A DNA stretch of 64,000 bases from Citrifermentans bremense R1 (GCF_000426865.1 NZ_AUGE01000023.1:1-64000); one strand, 5' to 3'; counted from the first letter of the stretch, positions 51,444 through 62,735 are shown. Made by a program: numbers and translations. The notes: generated by a model not told the origin, from the letters alone.

Positions 51444-52475
51444 ATGGAAGAGCAACTTTCCGAGCGCAGCAAACGCATCCTCGAGGCGGTGATCGAGGAC
51501 TACATCGCGACAGCCGAACCTGTTGGCAGCAGGACCATAACGCGCAGCCATGCGCTGGCTCTCTCCCCGGCTACGGTGAGAAACGTCATGTCGGACCTGG
51601 AGGAGATGGGGCTTCTCACCTCCCCGCACACCTCCGCCGGGCGCATCCCGACCGACAAGGCCTACCGCCTGTACGTCAACTCGATTCTCGAGGTGAAGAA
51701 CCTCGCCCGGGACAACCGGGAGGAGATCAGAAGGCGTTGCCGGATGGCGGGAAAGGATCTCGCCGAGGTGCTCAAGGAAACCAGCCGGCTCCTCTCCTCG
51801 ACCTCCAGCTACATGGGGGTGGTGATGGCGCCGCACCTGGGCGCTAACGTCTTTCACCAGATGGAATTCGTCAAGCTGTCGAGCCGCAGGGTGCTTGCCA
51901 TCCTGGTCTCGCAAAACGGCACGGTGCAGAACCGGCTCCTGGAGACCGGCGAGGAGATCGCGCAGGAAGACCTGGTTCGGATGGCCAACTACCTGAACGG
52001 TATGCTGCAGGGGCTCACCATTGCCCAGGTGCGCGAGAGGCTTTTAAGCGAGATGCAAAGCGAGAAGGTGCGCTACGACACCATGATGGCGCGGGCGCTC
52101 ACCCTTTCGCAGCAGACCATACAGGCCGATGGTGCCGAGATCTTCCTGGAAGGGCAGGCGAACATCCTGGAGCAGCCCGAATTCGCCGACACGGCAAAAA
52201 TGCGGGAGATCTTCCGCACCTTCGAGAAAAAGAGCATGCTCTTGGATCTTTTGGACCGTTCCCTGTCGGCCGGGGGGGTGCAGATCTTCATAGGCTCGGA
52301 GTCGAACCTCCTCAAGATGGAGGGGATGAGTCTCGTCACTTCCACCTACATGACCGGGAAGGACACGGTAGGGGTCCTCGGGGTGATAGGTCCTACCCGC
52401 ATGGGGTACGGCAGGGTGATCCCCATCGTTGATTACACAGCCAAGCTGATCAGCCGTCTGCTCGAAGTCGAGTAG
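51444..52475 (+). CDS. hrcA: Heat-inducible transcription repressor HrcA
   Basis: This 343-residue protein has an N-terminal winged helix (LSERSKRILEAVIEDYIATAEPVGSRTITRSHALALSPATVRNVM, with the family's SPATIRN-like motif) and a GAF-like C-terminus. It binds CIRCE with help from GroEL or other chaperones. The ATG (MEEQLSERS) follows GAGGTAAG; an in-frame start at 51417 lies inside CIRCE and is rejected. Confidence 0.95.
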   Translation: MEEQLSERSKRILEAVIEDYIATAEPVGSRTITRSHALALSPATVRNVMSDLEEMGLLTSPHTSAGRIPTDKAYRLYVNSILEVKNLARDNREEIRRRCRMAGKDLAEVLKETSRLLSSTSSYMGVVMAPHLGANVFHQMEFVKLSSRRVLAILVSQNGTVQNRLLETGEEIAQEDLVRMANYLNGMLQGLTIAQVRERLLSEMQSEKVRYDTMMARALTLSQQTIQADGAEIFLEGQANILEQPEFADTAKMREIFRTFEKKSMLLDLLDRSLSAGGVQIFIGSESNLLKMEGMSLVTSTYMTGKDTVGVLGVIGPTRMGYGRVIPIVDYTAKLISRLLEVE

Positions 52476-52499
52476 CGGAATAAAGGAGAAAAGAAGCGG

Positions 52500-53066
52500 A
52501 TGGACAAGAAAAAGCACGATTCGCACCAGCATGAGAAGAAGGCGGACGCGTCGCAGGAAAAGGTCGAAGTGGCGCAGCCGCTTTCCGACGCAGACCGCAT
52601 CAAGGAACTTGAAGAGGCGCTGGCAGCCAAGGGACTCGAATCGGCAGCCAACTGGGACAAGTACCTGCGCGAGCGGGCCGACCTTGAGAACTACAGGAAG
52701 CGGGTGCAAAAGGAGAAGGAAGAGATCCTCAAGTACGGCAAAGAGGAGGTCATAATGGAGATCCTCCCGGCGCTGGACAACCTGGAGCGCGCCATCGACC
52801 ACGCCAACGAAGAGTCGGCGATCGTCGAGGGGGTGAGGCTGACCCTCAGCATGCTCCTCTCCGCACTGAAGAAGTTCGGAGTGACCCCGGTCGAGACGCC
52901 GCAAGGGGCCCCCTTCAACCCCGAGTTCCACCAGGCCATGGGGCAGGTGGCGAGCGCCGACCAGGAGCCGAACACCATAGTCGCCGTGTTCCAGAAGGGG
53001 TACCTCCTAAACGAGCGCCTGCTCCGCCCGGCCATGGTCACCGTCGCCGTCAAGCCTGCGGCTTAA
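52500..53066 (+). CDS. grpE: Nucleotide exchange factor GrpE
   Basis: This 188-residue homodimeric protein has a charged, disordered N-terminus, a long coiled-coil helix (residues 35-85, [25 protein letters not shown]) and a beta-wing domain ending [21 protein letters not shown]. It releases ADP from DnaK. GGAGAAAAGAAGCGG precedes the ATG. It lies 24 bases after hrcA. Confidence 0.95.
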   Translation: MDKKKHDSHQHEKKADASQEKVEVAQPLSDADRIKELEEALAAKGLESAANWDKYLRERADLENYRKRVQKEKEEILKYGKEEVIMEILPALDNLERAIDHANEESAIVEGVRLTLSMLLSALKKFGVTPVETPQGAPFNPEFHQAMGQVASADQEPNTIVAVFQKGYLLNERLLRPAMVTVAVKPAA

Positions 53067-53076
53067 CGGCAGATTG

Positions 53077-53140
53077 AGATAAAGACTAAGATTTAGAAGC
53101 TGCTTTGACTTAGTTTTAATTTTGTCTTTATCTTTTTTTT
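53077..53140 (+). terminator. Terminator-like hairpin between grpE and dnaK
   Basis: AGATAAAGAC ... GTCTTTATCT with a 37-base loop is followed by an eight-T run. It may moderate readthrough from grpE into dnaK or mark a separate dnaK promoter. Confidence 0.6.
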
Positions 53141-53210
53141 CTCTCCCCTTGTTTTTCGACCGGGGGATGACTAGGTTGCAAATACAGTTACCAAACTAGG
53201 AGGCATACAC

Positions 53211-55133
<1,923 letters not shown>

Positions 55134-55201
55134 GAAAAGGTTGCAAACACGGGGCGCTTTGATAGAAGATGGCGCCTGCATGAAAATAAAGCGCGCAACG
55201 G

Positions 55202-55231
55202 GCAGCGTCTCATTAGGGGACGCTGCTCTTT
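55202..55231 (+). terminator. Hairpin between dnaK and dnaJ
   Basis: GCAGCGTC (loop CATTAGGG) GACGCTGC TCTTT lies 68 bases after dnaK and ends 19 bases before the dnaJ start. It could be a weak terminator or a processing hairpin. Confidence 0.55.
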
Positions 55232-55249
55232 GTGTTACGAGGGCATACA

Positions 55250-56374
55250 TTGGCAAACGGTGAAAAACAGGATTACTACGAACTCCTCGAAGTGAACAAG
55301 AACGCCTCCGAGACCGAGATCAAGAAGGCGTACCGGCGGCTGGCCATCAAGTACCACCCGGACAAGAACCCGGGGGACAAGGCGAGCGAGGACAGGTTCA
55401 AGGAGATCTCCGAGGCGTACGAGGTACTCTCCGACGGCGAGAAGAGGGCGCGCTACGACCAGTTCGGCCACGCCGGCGTCAACGGCAACGGCTTCTCCTC
55501 GGGGGGCTTCGGCGGTTTCGGCGCTTCCCCCTTCGGCGACATCTTCGGCGACATCTTCGGCGAGGTATTCGGCGGCGGGAGGCAGAAGGGGTCGCGCGGC
55601 AGAAGGGGCGACGACCTGCAGTACAACCTGGAGGTGACCTTCGAGGAGGCCGCCTTCGGTGCCGAGAAAAAGATAGACATCCCCTACTCCAAGCGCTGCG
55701 ACGCCTGCGGCGGTTCGGGCGCGAAGCCCGGGACCACCCCGAAGACCTGCCCCACCTGCCAGGGTGCCGGGCAGATGCGTTTCCAGCAGGGTTTCTTCAG
55801 CGTGAGCAAGACCTGCTCCCATTGCAACGGCGAAGGGCGGGTGGTCGAGCATCCCTGCCCCACCTGCCGGGGGGCAGGGACGGTACGGGACAAGAAGACC
55901 ATCTCGGTGAAGGTTCCTCCCGGGGTGGAGACCGGCATCCGGCTGAAGCTCTCCGGCGAAGGGGGGCAGGGGGCCAAAGGGGGGGGCAACGGCGACCTGT
56001 ACGTGGCGCTCACCGTGCGCGAGCACCCGCTTTTCCGGCGCGAGGACAACGACGTCATCTGCGAGATCCCCATCAGCTTCACCCAGGCGGCCTTGGGGTG
56101 CGAGATAGATGTGCCGACGCTCGACGGCAAGGTGGGGATGAAGATACCCGAAGGTACCCAGTCCGGCGCCGTCTTCAGGATGCGCGGCAAGGGTGTCCCG
56201 GCGCTGCAGGGGTACGGGCGCGGCGACCACCTGGTGGTCGCCAAGGTGGAGACCCCGACCAACCTGAACCGGCAGCAGCGCGACCTTTTGGAGGAGTTCG
56301 CCCGCATCAGCGGCGAGGACGTGAACCCCATGCGCAAGAACTTCTTCTCCAAGGTCATGGACATCTTCACTTGA
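55250..56374 (+). CDS. dnaJ: Chaperone DnaJ (Hsp40)
   Basis: This 374-residue co-chaperone has the J domain with HPD ([11 protein letters not shown]), a Gly/Phe-rich linker ([19 protein letters not shown]) and four CxxCxGxG zinc repeats ([32 protein letters not shown]). The start is TTG (after ACGAGGG), giving [13 protein letters not shown]; a GTG 6 codons upstream is also open. It overlaps the next gene's TTG. Confidence 0.95.
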   Translation: MANGEKQDYYELLEVNKNASETEIKKAYRRLAIKYHPDKNPGDKASEDRFKEISEAYEVLSDGEKRARYDQFGHAGVNGNGFSSGGFGGFGASPFGDIFGDIFGEVFGGGRQKGSRGRRGDDLQYNLEVTFEEAAFGAEKKIDIPYSKRCDACGGSGAKPGTTPKTCPTCQGAGQMRFQQGFFSVSKTCSHCNGEGRVVEHPCPTCRGAGTVRDKKTISVKVPPGVETGIRLKLSGEGGQGAKGGGNGDLYVALTVREHPLFRREDNDVICEIPISFTQAALGCEIDVPTLDGKVGMKIPEGTQSGAVFRMRGKGVPALQGYGRGDHLVVAKVETPTNLNRQQRDLLEEFARISGEDVNPMRKNFFSKVMDIFT

Positions 56375-56913
56375 GAAAGGCCCTGCAGACGGGATCGGCG
56401 TGGGCGCTTGCGGCGCTTTTGCTTGCCCCCCATCCCGTCCCCGCTGCCCCCCTGCAGCCCGAGGGGGCAAAGGCCGTCCTTCTGGCCGACGCGGCTTACG
56501 ACGGCGCGCTCGTAAAGCGGATCCGCGAGGCGAAAAGGCGCATCATCTGCGCCTTTTACCTTTTCAAGGTGGGGGAGCGCCGGGACAACCTGCCGAAGGC
56601 TTTGGCGAAGGAGTTGATCCAGGCCGGAAAGCGCGGCGTGGAGGTGACCGTGATCCTCGAAGGGGGGAAGCCGGTCGCACGCGAGAACCGGGCCGCGGCA
56701 GGGGCTCTTGCCCGCGGCGGGATCCGGGTGGTCATCCCCGGGGGGAGGCGCGTCACCCATGTAAAGGCGGTGGTGATCGACGGGCGCTACGTCATGATCG
56801 GGAGCCACAACCTGAGCCACGCGGCGCTTTCCCGAAACCGCGAACTCTCGCTCCTGGTGGACTCGCCGGAGTTGGCCGCGCAGACCGCGAAATACCTGGA
56901 AGGGATACGGTAA
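56371..56913 (+). CDS. Exported PLD-like protein with a single HKD motif
   Basis: This 180-residue protein starts at TTG in TTGA, overlapping the dnaJ stop by 4 bases. It has a Sec-type signal peptide ([20 protein letters not shown], cleavage near AAP). It has one PLD catalytic motif ([24 protein letters not shown]) in the C-terminal half. Single-HKD proteins act as homodimeric nucleases or hydrolases; Nuc-type nuclease is one possibility. The ATG-less start makes it easy to miss. Confidence 0.75.
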   Translation: MRKALQTGSAWALAALLLAPHPVPAAPLQPEGAKAVLLADAAYDGALVKRIREAKRRIICAFYLFKVGERRDNLPKALAKELIQAGKRGVEVTVILEGGKPVARENRAAAGALARGGIRVVIPGGRRVTHVKAVVIDGRYVMIGSHNLSHAALSRNRELSLLVDSPELAAQTAKYLEGIR

Positions 56914-57003
56914 CAAAGCCGTCTTCCCCTCCATTGCAGCAAGCGCCCCACCCGCTGATCCCCTCCCGAGGGGAGGGGGGACGATGCAAAAGGAGCAAAC
57001 AAC

Positions 57004-59088
57004 GTGCTCTCCGACAGGCACTCTTTCCTCAAGGCCCTCAGGCACCTCATCCCCTTCGCCGTCCTTTTGGCTTTCAGCCTCTCTCTAGCCGCGCCCGCCG
57101 GGGCGCAGATCGCCACCTACCCGCAGCTGCCCCACGGCTACAGCTCGATCCGGGTCTTCGACAACCAGCAGCGTTTCGTGGGGCGGATCATGCCAAGCCA
57201 GCGCTACTGGGTCGGCATCGAGCGCATCCCGGTCTTCTTGAGAAACGCGCTCATCGCCACCGAGGATGCCCGCTTCTACCAGCACCAGGGGATCGACGTG
57301 CGCGGCATCGCGCGCGCACTGGTAAAGGACGTGGTCAAGGGGAGGCTCGCCGAGGGGGGCTCGACCATCACCCAGCAGCTCATCAAGAACAAGTACCTCT
57401 CCGGCGAGAAGTCGATCGACCGCAAGGTCAAGGAGGTGCAGCTCGCCATCGATTTCGAGAAGAAGTACACCAAGGACCAGATCCTGGAGATGTACTTCAA
57501 CGAGATCTACTTCGGCAACGGGGCCTGGGGGGTTGCGCAGGCGGCGCGCCTTTATTTCGACAAGAACCCGGAGGAGCTGACCGAGGCGGAATGCTCCCTA
57601 TTGGCGGGGGTCCCCAAGAACCCGGGGCGCTACAACCCTCTGGGGGATACGGCCAAGGTGAGCGCGCGCCGCAGCACCGTATTGAAGCGGATGCTGGACG
57701 TCAAGATGATCACTCCCGCGCAAAAGCGCGCCATCGAGGCGCACCCTGCCACCGTGATCAAGTCGGGGCAGGCCCAGGGGTACCTCGACCTGGTGCGCCG
57801 GCAACTGATGGAGCGCTACGGTGCGAAGGTCGTCGAGCAGGGGGGGCTGGACGTGATCGCCGCGCTCGACCTCGACCTGCAAAAGCACGCGGAACAGGTG
57901 CTGCGCGAGGGGGTGAAGAAGGTGAACCCCAACCTGCAGGGGGCACTGTTGAGCCTCGATCTGAAAACGGGGGACGTCCTGGCCGCCGTCGGCGGGACCG
58001 ACGGGAAGGTCGGTTTCAACCGCGCCTTCTCGGCGAAAAGGCAGCCGGGTTCGGCCATCAAGCCGCTCATCTTCGCCGATGCGCTTGAAAACGGCTTTAC
58101 CGCGGGGAGCATCCTCGACGACCACCCGGTCGCCTACAACCGCGGCAACGGTCAAATCTGGAAGCCGCAGAACTACGAGCGGAAGTCGTACGGCGAGCTG
58201 TCGCTTCGGCAGGCGCTCGCGCACTCGAACAACGTGATCACCGTGAAGCTCCTCGACGCCATCGGGGTCAACAACTTCGTCGGCTTCGCGGGAAGCCTCG
58301 GGCTTTCCCTTCGTAACCCGAACGACCTGTCGCTTGCGCTTGGGACCGACGAGGTGACGCTGAACGACCTCGTCTCCGCCTACACGCCGTTTGCCAACGG
58401 AGGCTTCCGCTCCGAGGCGCGCACCATCATCCGCGTCTTCGACCGCAGCCGCCGCGCCTGGACCGAGAACCCGCCGGTGGTGGAGCCAGTCCTGCCGCCG
58501 GTCACCGCCTACGTGACCACCGAGATGATGAAGGACGTGCTGGAATACGGGACCGCGAAGGGGCTGAAGAAATTCGCCTCGCAGCGCCCGGCGGCCGGCA
58601 AAACCGGTACCACCGACGACTATCGCGACGCCTGGTTCGTAGGCTACACCCCCCAGATCATCACCGGCGTCTGGGTCGGCTACGATAAGCCCAAGCCGGC
58701 GGGGAGAGGGTTCACCGGCGGCGCCGTATCCGCCCCGATCTGGGAGCGGTTCATGCGGCTGGCCACGGCCGGCAAACCCGCGGTCGACTTCCCCAAACCA
58801 GATGGCGTGGTCAGCGCCACCATCGACCCGACCACCGGGGAGCTTGCCACCCCCAACTGCCCGACCACCAGGGAGGAGTTCTACATCGTGGGGACCGAGC
58901 CGACCAAGTACTGCTCCAAGCATGGCGGCGACGGCCTGGAGCATGTGGCCCCGGAACCGCAGCCCCAGCCGGAGCAGCCTGAGCAGCTGACCCCGCCGGA
59001 GCAGCCGGAGGCGGCAACGCCGGAAGCGGAGGCGCCAGTGCAGGGGCCCGAGGGGCAACCGCAGGAGCCTGGGGCGCCCCAAGAGTAA
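57004..59088 (+). CDS. Class A penicillin-binding protein (PBP1A family)
   Basis: This 694-residue bifunctional peptidoglycan synthase has an N-terminal membrane anchor or signal (residues 17-33). The glycosyltransferase-51 domain carries EDARFYQHQGID and GGSTITQQLIKNKY. The transpeptidase domain carries the active-site SxxK as GSAIK, SNN and GKTGTT. The C-terminus ends in about 50 residues of Pro/Glu/Gln-rich low-complexity sequence. Start is GTG preceded by AAAAGGAG. It probably polymerises and cross-links cell-wall glycan. Confidence 0.93.
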   Translation: MLSDRHSFLKALRHLIPFAVLLAFSLSLAAPAGAQIATYPQLPHGYSSIRVFDNQQRFVGRIMPSQRYWVGIERIPVFLRNALIATEDARFYQHQGIDVRGIARALVKDVVKGRLAEGGSTITQQLIKNKYLSGEKSIDRKVKEVQLAIDFEKKYTKDQILEMYFNEIYFGNGAWGVAQAARLYFDKNPEELTEAECSLLAGVPKNPGRYNPLGDTAKVSARRSTVLKRMLDVKMITPAQKRAIEAHPATVIKSGQAQGYLDLVRRQLMERYGAKVVEQGGLDVIAALDLDLQKHAEQVLREGVKKVNPNLQGALLSLDLKTGDVLAAVGGTDGKVGFNRAFSAKRQPGSAIKPLIFADALENGFTAGSILDDHPVAYNRGNGQIWKPQNYERKSYGELSLRQALAHSNNVITVKLLDAIGVNNFVGFAGSLGLSLRNPNDLSLALGTDEVTLNDLVSAYTPFANGGFRSEARTIIRVFDRSRRAWTENPPVVEPVLPPVTAYVTTEMMKDVLEYGTAKGLKKFASQRPAAGKTGTTDDYRDAWFVGYTPQIITGVWVGYDKPKPAGRGFTGGAVSAPIWERFMRLATAGKPAVDFPKPDGVVSATIDPTTGELATPNCPTTREEFYIVGTEPTKYCSKHGGDGLEHVAPEPQPQPEQPEQLTPPEQPEAATPEAEAPVQGPEGQPQEPGAPQE

Positions 59089-59136
59089 GATCGCATGGCG
59101 GCCTCTTGCTCCGCGCGGAGATGCTGTCACAAGCAA

Positions 59137-59180
59137 AAACAAAAGGGGATAAGCCCATCAGGACTTATCCCCTTTTGTTT
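59137..59180. terminator. Bidirectional terminator between the PBP gene and gpmA
   Basis: AAACAAAAGGGGATAAG CCCATCAGGA CTTATCCCCTTTTGTTT is a perfect 17-bp stem flanked by A- and T-rich ends between convergent genes. Confidence 0.9.
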
Positions 59181-59196
59181 GACCGATGGGTTGGAG

Positions 59197-59904
59197 TTAG
59201 CCATCCTGCGCCAGGTCTTTCAGGTAGTAATGGCGGATAGGTTTCATGTCCCGGTCCAGTTGGTACACCAGCGGGCTTCCGGTCGGGATCTCCAGCCCCA
59301 CGATGTCATCGTCGGATACCTGGTCCAGGTACTTGATCAGCCCCCGCAGGCTGTTGCCGTGCGCCGCGATCAGTATCCGCTTTCCTTGCTGCAGGGCCGG
59401 GACCGCCTGCTGCTGCCAGAAGGGAAGCACGCGCTCGACCGTGTCCTGCAGGCACTCCGTGCTGGGGAGGAGCTCTCCCGGCAGGGAGTGGTAGCGCGGG
59501 TCGAACGACGGGTGCCGCTGGTCTCCCTCCGCAAGCGCCGGCGGCCGCACCTTATAGCTGCGCCTCCAAAGTTTCACCTGCTCGTCCCCGTACTTTTGCG
59601 CGGTCTGCGCCTTGTTCAGCCCCTGCAGCGCGCCGTAATGCCTCTCGTTCAGGCGCCACTCCTTGTGCTCCGGAATCCACATCAGGTCCATCTGCTCCAG
59701 CACGATCCAAAGCGTCTTTATCGCCCGCTTCAAGAGGGAGGTGAAGGCCAGGTCGAAGACCAAGCCGTGCTCCTTCAGGAGCAGTCCCGCGTTGCGGCTC
59801 TCCTCCTCCCCCCGCGGGGAGAGGTCCACGTCGGTCCACCCGGTGAAGAGGTTCTCCTTGTTCCAGACGCTTTCGCCATGCCGTAGCAGCACCAGTTGAT
59901 GCAT
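59197..59904 (-). CDS. gpmA: 2,3-bisphosphoglycerate-dependent phosphoglycerate mutase
   Basis: This 235-residue histidine phosphatase-fold enzyme interconverts 3- and 2-phosphoglycerate. It has the catalytic [27 protein letters not shown], with the phosphohistidine in RHGE. It also has [16 protein letters not shown] and the second His in [15 protein letters not shown]. Length is normal for the dimeric form. ATG start after TAAAGG on the minus strand. Confidence 0.94.
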   Translation of the reverse strand: MHQLVLLRHGESVWNKENLFTGWTDVDLSPRGEEESRNAGLLLKEHGLVFDLAFTSLLKRAIKTLWIVLEQMDLMWIPEHKEWRLNERHYGALQGLNKAQTAQKYGDEQVKLWRRSYKVRPPALAEGDQRHPSFDPRYHSLPGELLPSTECLQDTVERVLPFWQQQAVPALQQGKRILIAAHGNSLRGLIKYLDQVSDDDIVGLEIPTGSPLVYQLDRDMKPIRHYYLKDLAQDG

Positions 59905-59944
59905 CCTTTACCTCCGCTGTCTCTATACCGCCCCATCCATCTCC

Positions 59945-61291
59945 CTACTTCGCGGCCCCGGCGGCCGCAGCCGCGGCTTCCCTTGCATCCTTCAACTTGT
60001 CCGTGACGTTGTTCTTGATCCAGGACGGGTCCCACCATTCGATTGGGTTCACCTCCTGGCCCGACACCACCACTCCGAAATGCAGGTGGTCCCCCCCCGC
60101 CAGCCCGGTGTCCCCGGTGTCGCCGATGATGTCCCCTTTTTTTACCTCGTCCCCTTCCTTCACGCCGATCCGGCTCAGGTGGCCGTACAGGCTCTGCAAC
60201 CCCATCCCGTGGTCGATGATGATGCACTGGCCGTATATCCCCAGGTCATCGGCATACACCACCTTGCCGCGGTTGGCAGCGGGGACCTTGGCGTGGGAGA
60301 GCGAGGCCAGGTCGATTCCCAGGTGATGTTGCTGGTCCACCTCTTTCCCCTGGTAGTAGTAGCTGCGCAACTGGTTGAAGCTGCCGCGCGGGGCGGAGTT
60401 GGGGAGGCGCATAAACTCCCCTTCCCAAAGAGGGGTGGGGGAGGTTTTCAGGCTGCACTGCTGCAGGATCTTCGCGTCGCTTTGCCGTACCTCGCGGTTC
60501 ACCTTCAGGTACAGCTCGAGCGGGTTCGTTATCTGAGGGAAGCGGTCCTTGAACTCGGTGAAGACCTTTTCCAGGAAGGCGTCGCTCAGCTCGATGCGGT
60601 CTTTGGGGAAGGATTTGGCCAGGATCCGGTAATAGATCCCGGTAAAACGTTCGTTCCCCGCCTGGTCCACCGCAAAGATTTTGGGGATGAAACGCTCCGG
60701 CGGGACGTCGCAGGGGAAGGGGAACAGGGAGGCGTAGTACCCTTCGGGCTGCTTGTAGCCGGGATAGAACCTGTCCGCGAAGGTGACGCCGGTCTTGACC
60801 ACGTCCCGGTTCAGCGTGTAGGCGGCCAGGGCGGAGCCTCCCGGTGAGACGTTATGCGCGGTGCTGAGCACGGTTACCACGGGGGGCTTGTTCTGCACCA
60901 CGAACTCCAGCGCGACCGAGGTGCTGTTGCCCGAGCCGAACCTGAAGACGGAGCGGTCGGCAGTAGATATCCGCAGCGTCACCGGGCCCTCTTTCAGTCC
61001 GGGGGGGGGCGGGAGCCGGAAGGTCTCCTTCGCGTCGGTGGTCCCGGCGGCGTACACCTTGTTCAGGATGGTGAAGTTCTTTTCTCCCTGCACCGCCTGC
61101 ACGTTCAGGGACTTGAGGCCCGAAGCGCGGTCCCGCAGGGTCAGGATCAGGTCTGCCCTGGAGGCGATGGGGCCCGGGCGACGGGAAAGCGCCAGGGCCG
61201 GGCCGGAGGTGTCGACGAAGTAATAGATCCCGATCCCTGCTGCGATGGCGACAAACAAGAAAAATAACCCGAGGATTGCCGAAGTTCTCAT
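59945..61291 (-). CDS. M23-family metallopeptidase (LytM/peptidoglycan hydrolase type)
   Basis: This 448-residue protein has an N-terminal membrane anchor (AILGLFFLFVAIAAGIGIYYFV), a long periplasmic region with Ig-like or beta domains (residues 30-290), and a C-terminal M23 LytM domain. Zinc ligands are HLGID and HLHFG, with YGHLSRIGVKEGDEVKKGDIIGDTGDTG between. Such proteins cut peptidoglycan cross-links. The codons SLKTSPTPLWEGEF (60405-60446) overlap a palindromic sequence that resembles the short intergenic repeats. Good ATG start. Confidence 0.92.
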   Translation of the reverse strand: MRTSAILGLFFLFVAIAAGIGIYYFVDTSGPALALSRRPGPIASRADLILTLRDRASGLKSLNVQAVQGEKNFTILNKVYAAGTTDAKETFRLPPPPGLKEGPVTLRISTADRSVFRFGSGNSTSVALEFVVQNKPPVVTVLSTAHNVSPGGSALAAYTLNRDVVKTGVTFADRFYPGYKQPEGYYASLFPFPCDVPPERFIPKIFAVDQAGNERFTGIYYRILAKSFPKDRIELSDAFLEKVFTEFKDRFPQITNPLELYLKVNREVRQSDAKILQQCSLKTSPTPLWEGEFMRLPNSAPRGSFNQLRSYYYQGKEVDQQHHLGIDLASLSHAKVPAANRGKVVYADDLGIYGQCIIIDHGMGLQSLYGHLSRIGVKEGDEVKKGDIIGDTGDTGLAGGDHLHFGVVVSGQEVNPIEWWDPSWIKNNVTDKLKDAREAAAAAAGAAK

Positions 61292-61559
61292 GGGAGGCCC
61301 CCGTTTTCAGCGCTGTAGTTTGTACCCGGCACATTCAGCTTGGCAGGGCGGCTTTTGCCGGGATACGCGGCCCGGGGTATTGGCCCCGGTTAATGCACCA
61401 ACGGATTCTAGCATCCACACTTTCAAAGTCCAGTCTCCACGCTGTTGTTGGACGATGTCTTCTCAAGCAGCAATTGCAGCTAAGAGTCATAGCTGCGGTG
61501 CACATGCTCAAAATAAAATTTGACACTCTCTGTAAATTTCGCTGATGGGTGGTATAGTT
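61292..61559. other. Divergent intergenic region before the first repeat RNA
   Basis: No gene is seen. The right part (61505-61560) has AATTTGACACTC and GGTATAGTTAAG, which could be promoter boxes of the first RNA, although their spacing (27 bases) is too long for one sigma-70 promoter. Confidence 0.45.
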
Positions 61560-61755
61560 AAGCACAGCTAGCTAGCTGTAACAGGATCTCGGAAAAAGGA
61601 GGTAGCAACATCGAAGGAGACTCCACCGAAGAGAATTCCAATTACAAGACAGAAGTAAAGGATCCGGTGCGAGCAGCACTGGAGTGACCCCTGCAACGAG
61701 GGATCGAACAAGCAAAAGAGGCCCGCGAACCAGAGCAGGCCTCTTTTCTTTTCCA
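61560..61755 (+). ncRNA. Tandem structured RNA, copy 1 (unknown family)
   Basis: It starts with the 14-bp palindrome CAGCTAGCTAGCTG (61565-61578), then CTCGGAAAAAGGAGGTAGC containing a full anti-Shine-Dalgarno complement. The hairpin AAG-GAGA-CTC and the conserved CTCCACCGA follow. CCGGTGC-GAGCA-GCACTGG is a 7-bp stem. CCCCT-GCAACG-AGGG is a second stem. The terminator AAAAGAGGCC ... GGCCTCTTTT ends at 61751. The order of elements matches copies 2 and 3. The DUF3332 gene starts about 135 bases after the terminator. Confidence 0.75.
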
Positions 61756-61887
61756 CCTCGCGGCAAAGTGTGGTAGCTGTGACAATCATCGGATGTCGAG
61801 AGCAGACGTAAAAAGAGAACTTCGCCCCGCAATGAGGATGGGGAGCGGGATAGATAGCATGAATCATAAAAACCAAGGGAGGAAATC

Positions 61888-62421
61888 ATGAAAAGAGTAA
61901 CAGCAGCGGTACTTGCCATGGTCATCGCCATGGCTTCACTTCAGGGATGCTACGGTAAGATGGCCCTGACCAGGAAGGTGTACCGGGTGAACGGCGAGGT
62001 GCACGACAAGTTCCTGCGCAGCCTGGTCACCTGGGTCTTCATCATCGTCCCCGTGTACGGCATAGCGGCGCTTGTCGACTTCGTGCTGTTCAACACCATC
62101 GAATTCTGGAGCGGCAACAACCCCGTGGCGCAAGGCGAGAAGAACTTCCAGTACGCTGAAAACGGCGAGCGCTTCCAGGTGAACGCCCGCAAAGACGGCG
62201 ACAACGTCACCTATACCTTCAACCATTACCGGGGCGATACCTATCTGGACACGCTTTCCATCAACTGGAACGTCAAGAGCGGCAACTCCGTTGCTTCATT
62301 CAGGGACCACGGGAGTGTCACACAGTACCAGGCCCAGCGGAGCAAGGGTGGAGTTGAGGTCACCAGCACAGGCATAGGGGCTACGCATAACGCTACGAAG
62401 ACCGCGGCGGTCTACAACTAG
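61888..62421 (+). CDS. DUF3332-family lipoprotein
   Basis: This 177-residue protein has a lipoprotein signal ending SLQGC|YG. It continues with the DUF3332 pattern KMALTRKVYRVNGEVHDKFLRSLVTWVFIIVPVYGIAALVDFVLFNTIEFWSG, with one or two membrane segments (residues 50-80). The C-terminal part is beta-rich with polar repeats. The family has no established function. GGGAGGAAATC precedes the ATG. It lies between repeat RNA copies 1 and 2. Confidence 0.85.
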   Translation: MKRVTAAVLAMVIAMASLQGCYGKMALTRKVYRVNGEVHDKFLRSLVTWVFIIVPVYGIAALVDFVLFNTIEFWSGNNPVAQGEKNFQYAENGERFQVNARKDGDNVTYTFNHYRGDTYLDTLSINWNVKSGNSVASFRDHGSVTQYQAQRSKGGVEVTSTGIGATHNATKTAAVYN

Positions 62422-62473
62422 TGGGCTCTATGTCAGTGGGAATTGAACCTGTGTAAATGCGGGGGAGGCCTGG

Positions 62474-62554
62474 AGAGACAACTTCAGCAGTATATACGGA
62501 AATTTTTTTTTACAACAGACTGTTTCTTTCGCGTCAGTGGTGTTAATTTGAAAT
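62474..62554 (+). promoter_or_regulatory. Conserved block upstream of RNA copy 2
   Basis: Shared with copy 3 in the same order and spacing: CAACT--AGCAGTATA-ACG, an A/T run, ACAGACTGTTTCTTT, G-GTG, then TTAATT (TAATGT in copy 3) and CAGCTAGCTAG. GCAGTATA to CAGCTAG is 68 bases here and 69 bases in copy 3. A TTAATTT-type -10 would start transcription at about the AGCTAG palindrome. Confidence 0.6.
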
Positions 62555-62735
62555 CAGCTAGCTAGTCAGAGTATCTCGAGCCAAGGAGGTAAACCGTTTT
62601 AGAGGAAACTCCACCGATCAGGATTCTCAAAAATTGACGGCTGTAATAGTCCGGAGCTCACAGGCTCCGGCATCCACCCTTGCAAAGGGTTCTCGATGAG
62701 AGAGGCCCGCCGAAACCGGCGGGCCTTTCAATTTC
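62550..62735 (+). ncRNA. Tandem structured RNA, copy 2 (unknown family)
   Basis: ATCAGCTAGCTAG, CTCGAGCCAAGGAGGTAAAC, then GAG-GAAA-CTC-CACC (a GNRA-capped hairpin) and GATCAGGATTCTCAAAA. CCGGAGC-TCACAG-GCTCCGG is a 7-bp stem; ACCCTT-GCA-AAGGGTT is a second stem. The terminator GGCCCGCC-GAAACC-GGCGGGCCTTTC closes it. Stem base pairs differ from copies 1 and 3 in a compensating way. Confidence 0.8.

Noticed and set aside
53141-53210. Sigma-32 promoter before dnaK
   Set aside because: CTTGTTTTTCGACC has only a loose -35 and no good CCCAT-type -10; CIRCE already explains the heat-shock control.
55684-58088. Long frames antisense to dnaJ (55684-57045) and out of frame over the PBP gene (56400-58088)
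   Set aside because: They overlap well-supported genes and contain no motifs of their own.
57598-59142. 514-residue minus-strand frame
   Set aside because: Antisense of the penicillin-binding protein gene; repetitive Arg/Leu/Gly composition.
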